Source: an uncultured Lachnospiraceae bacterium
GTDB taxonomy: Bacteria; Bacillota; Clostridia; Lachnospirales; Lachnospiraceae
Reading direction: 5' to 3'
Assembly: GCA_947594085.1 (NCBI GenBank)
Contig: CANQEB010000115.1
Location: 1-7,506 of the forward strand
DNA length: 7,506 nt
Shown here: positions 7,431 through 7,506 of the stretch, in pieces
How positions within the stretch are numbered: position 1 is the first letter of the stretch
How the letters are laid out: each line of letters starts with the position of its first letter
The notes under the pieces: generated by a model
The model's database searches: none
What the model saw: the letters and a program-made list of their open reading frames with translations, nothing else
What the model was told of the DNA's origin: nothing
Made by a program: the position numbers and the translations under genes

Positions 7431-7459
7431 AGTATAGCACATATGTTCTAAAAAAGCAA
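7431..7459 (-). promoter_or_regulatory. lexA promoter
   Basis: On the minus strand TTGCTT (complement of 7454-7459) and TATACT (complement of 7431-7436) are separated by 17 bases. Transcription would begin near 7424, giving a leader of about 25 bases. One LexA-like box fills the spacer. Confidence 0.75.
7435..7450. promoter_or_regulatory. LexA box 1, inside the lexA promoter spacer
   Basis: TAGCACATATGTTCTA is a 16-base palindrome with a single mismatched pair. It fits the Gram-positive LexA operator (GAAC-N4-GTTC) with one half-site exact, GAAC read on the minus strand. It lies between the -10 and -35 elements, where a bound repressor would block RNA polymerase. Confidence 0.75.
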
Positions 7460-7469
7460 ACAAATGTTT
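7458..7469. promoter_or_regulatory. LexA box 3, weaker, over the -35 element
   Basis: AAACAAATGTTT is palindromic except for its central pair and has AAAC/GTTT half-sites in place of GAAC/GTTC. Its centre is 21 bases from that of box 1, and it overlaps the first bases of the -35. It could instead be chance in AT-rich DNA. Confidence 0.35.
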
Positions 7470-7506
7470 TCTTTAAGAAAAGGTTAATAAATACATTCAT
7501 TTTGTT

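Overview
The window reads as a piece of conserved core chromosome from a Gram-positive anaerobe of the class Clostridia, most likely Lachnospiraceae. The evidence is the gene order (rplU-prp-rpmA, then obg-yhbY-nadD-yqeK-rsfS), the L27 precursor with the Firmicutes N-terminal extension, strong purine-rich ribosome binding sites, sigma-A-type promoters, and a lexA promoter with operators of the Gram-positive (GAAC-N4-GTTC-like) type. The family assignment is inferred from remembered protein similarity, not from a search.

Layout. Bases 1-513 are the 3' part of a HAD-superfamily (Cof-like) phosphatase gene whose start lies left of the window. A good promoter (554-582) then serves a lone DUF554 integral membrane protein gene (651-1367), which looks richer in G+C than its neighbours. 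A second promoter (1507-1535) and a structured 5' leader resembling the L21 autoregulatory leader precede rplU (L21), prp (the protease that trims L27) and rpmA (L27). These three are packed within a few bases of one another and end at a clear intrinsic terminator (2553-2590).

From 2692 a second co-directional cluster follows with short gaps: obgE (GTPase of 50S assembly and stress), yhbY (RNA-binding 50S assembly factor), nadD (NAD biosynthesis), yqeK (HD-domain Ap4A hydrolase), rsfS (ribosomal silencing factor) and an SseB-family protein of unknown role. The theme is ribosome assembly and silencing, plus nucleotide and NAD metabolism. The last gene converges on lexA, on the minus strand, with only two bases between the stop codons. 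The lexA promoter lies at the right edge and carries at least two convincing LexA-box-like palindromes and a third weaker one, which points to autoregulation.

No transposon, CRISPR array, prophage, tRNA, rRNA or attachment site was seen, and nothing that I would call a new biological system. The points worth following up are regulatory: the phased LexA operators, the L21 leader, a small inverted repeat across the rplU stop codon just before the poorly primed prp start, and the nearly abutting convergent 3' ends of the SseB-family gene and lexA.
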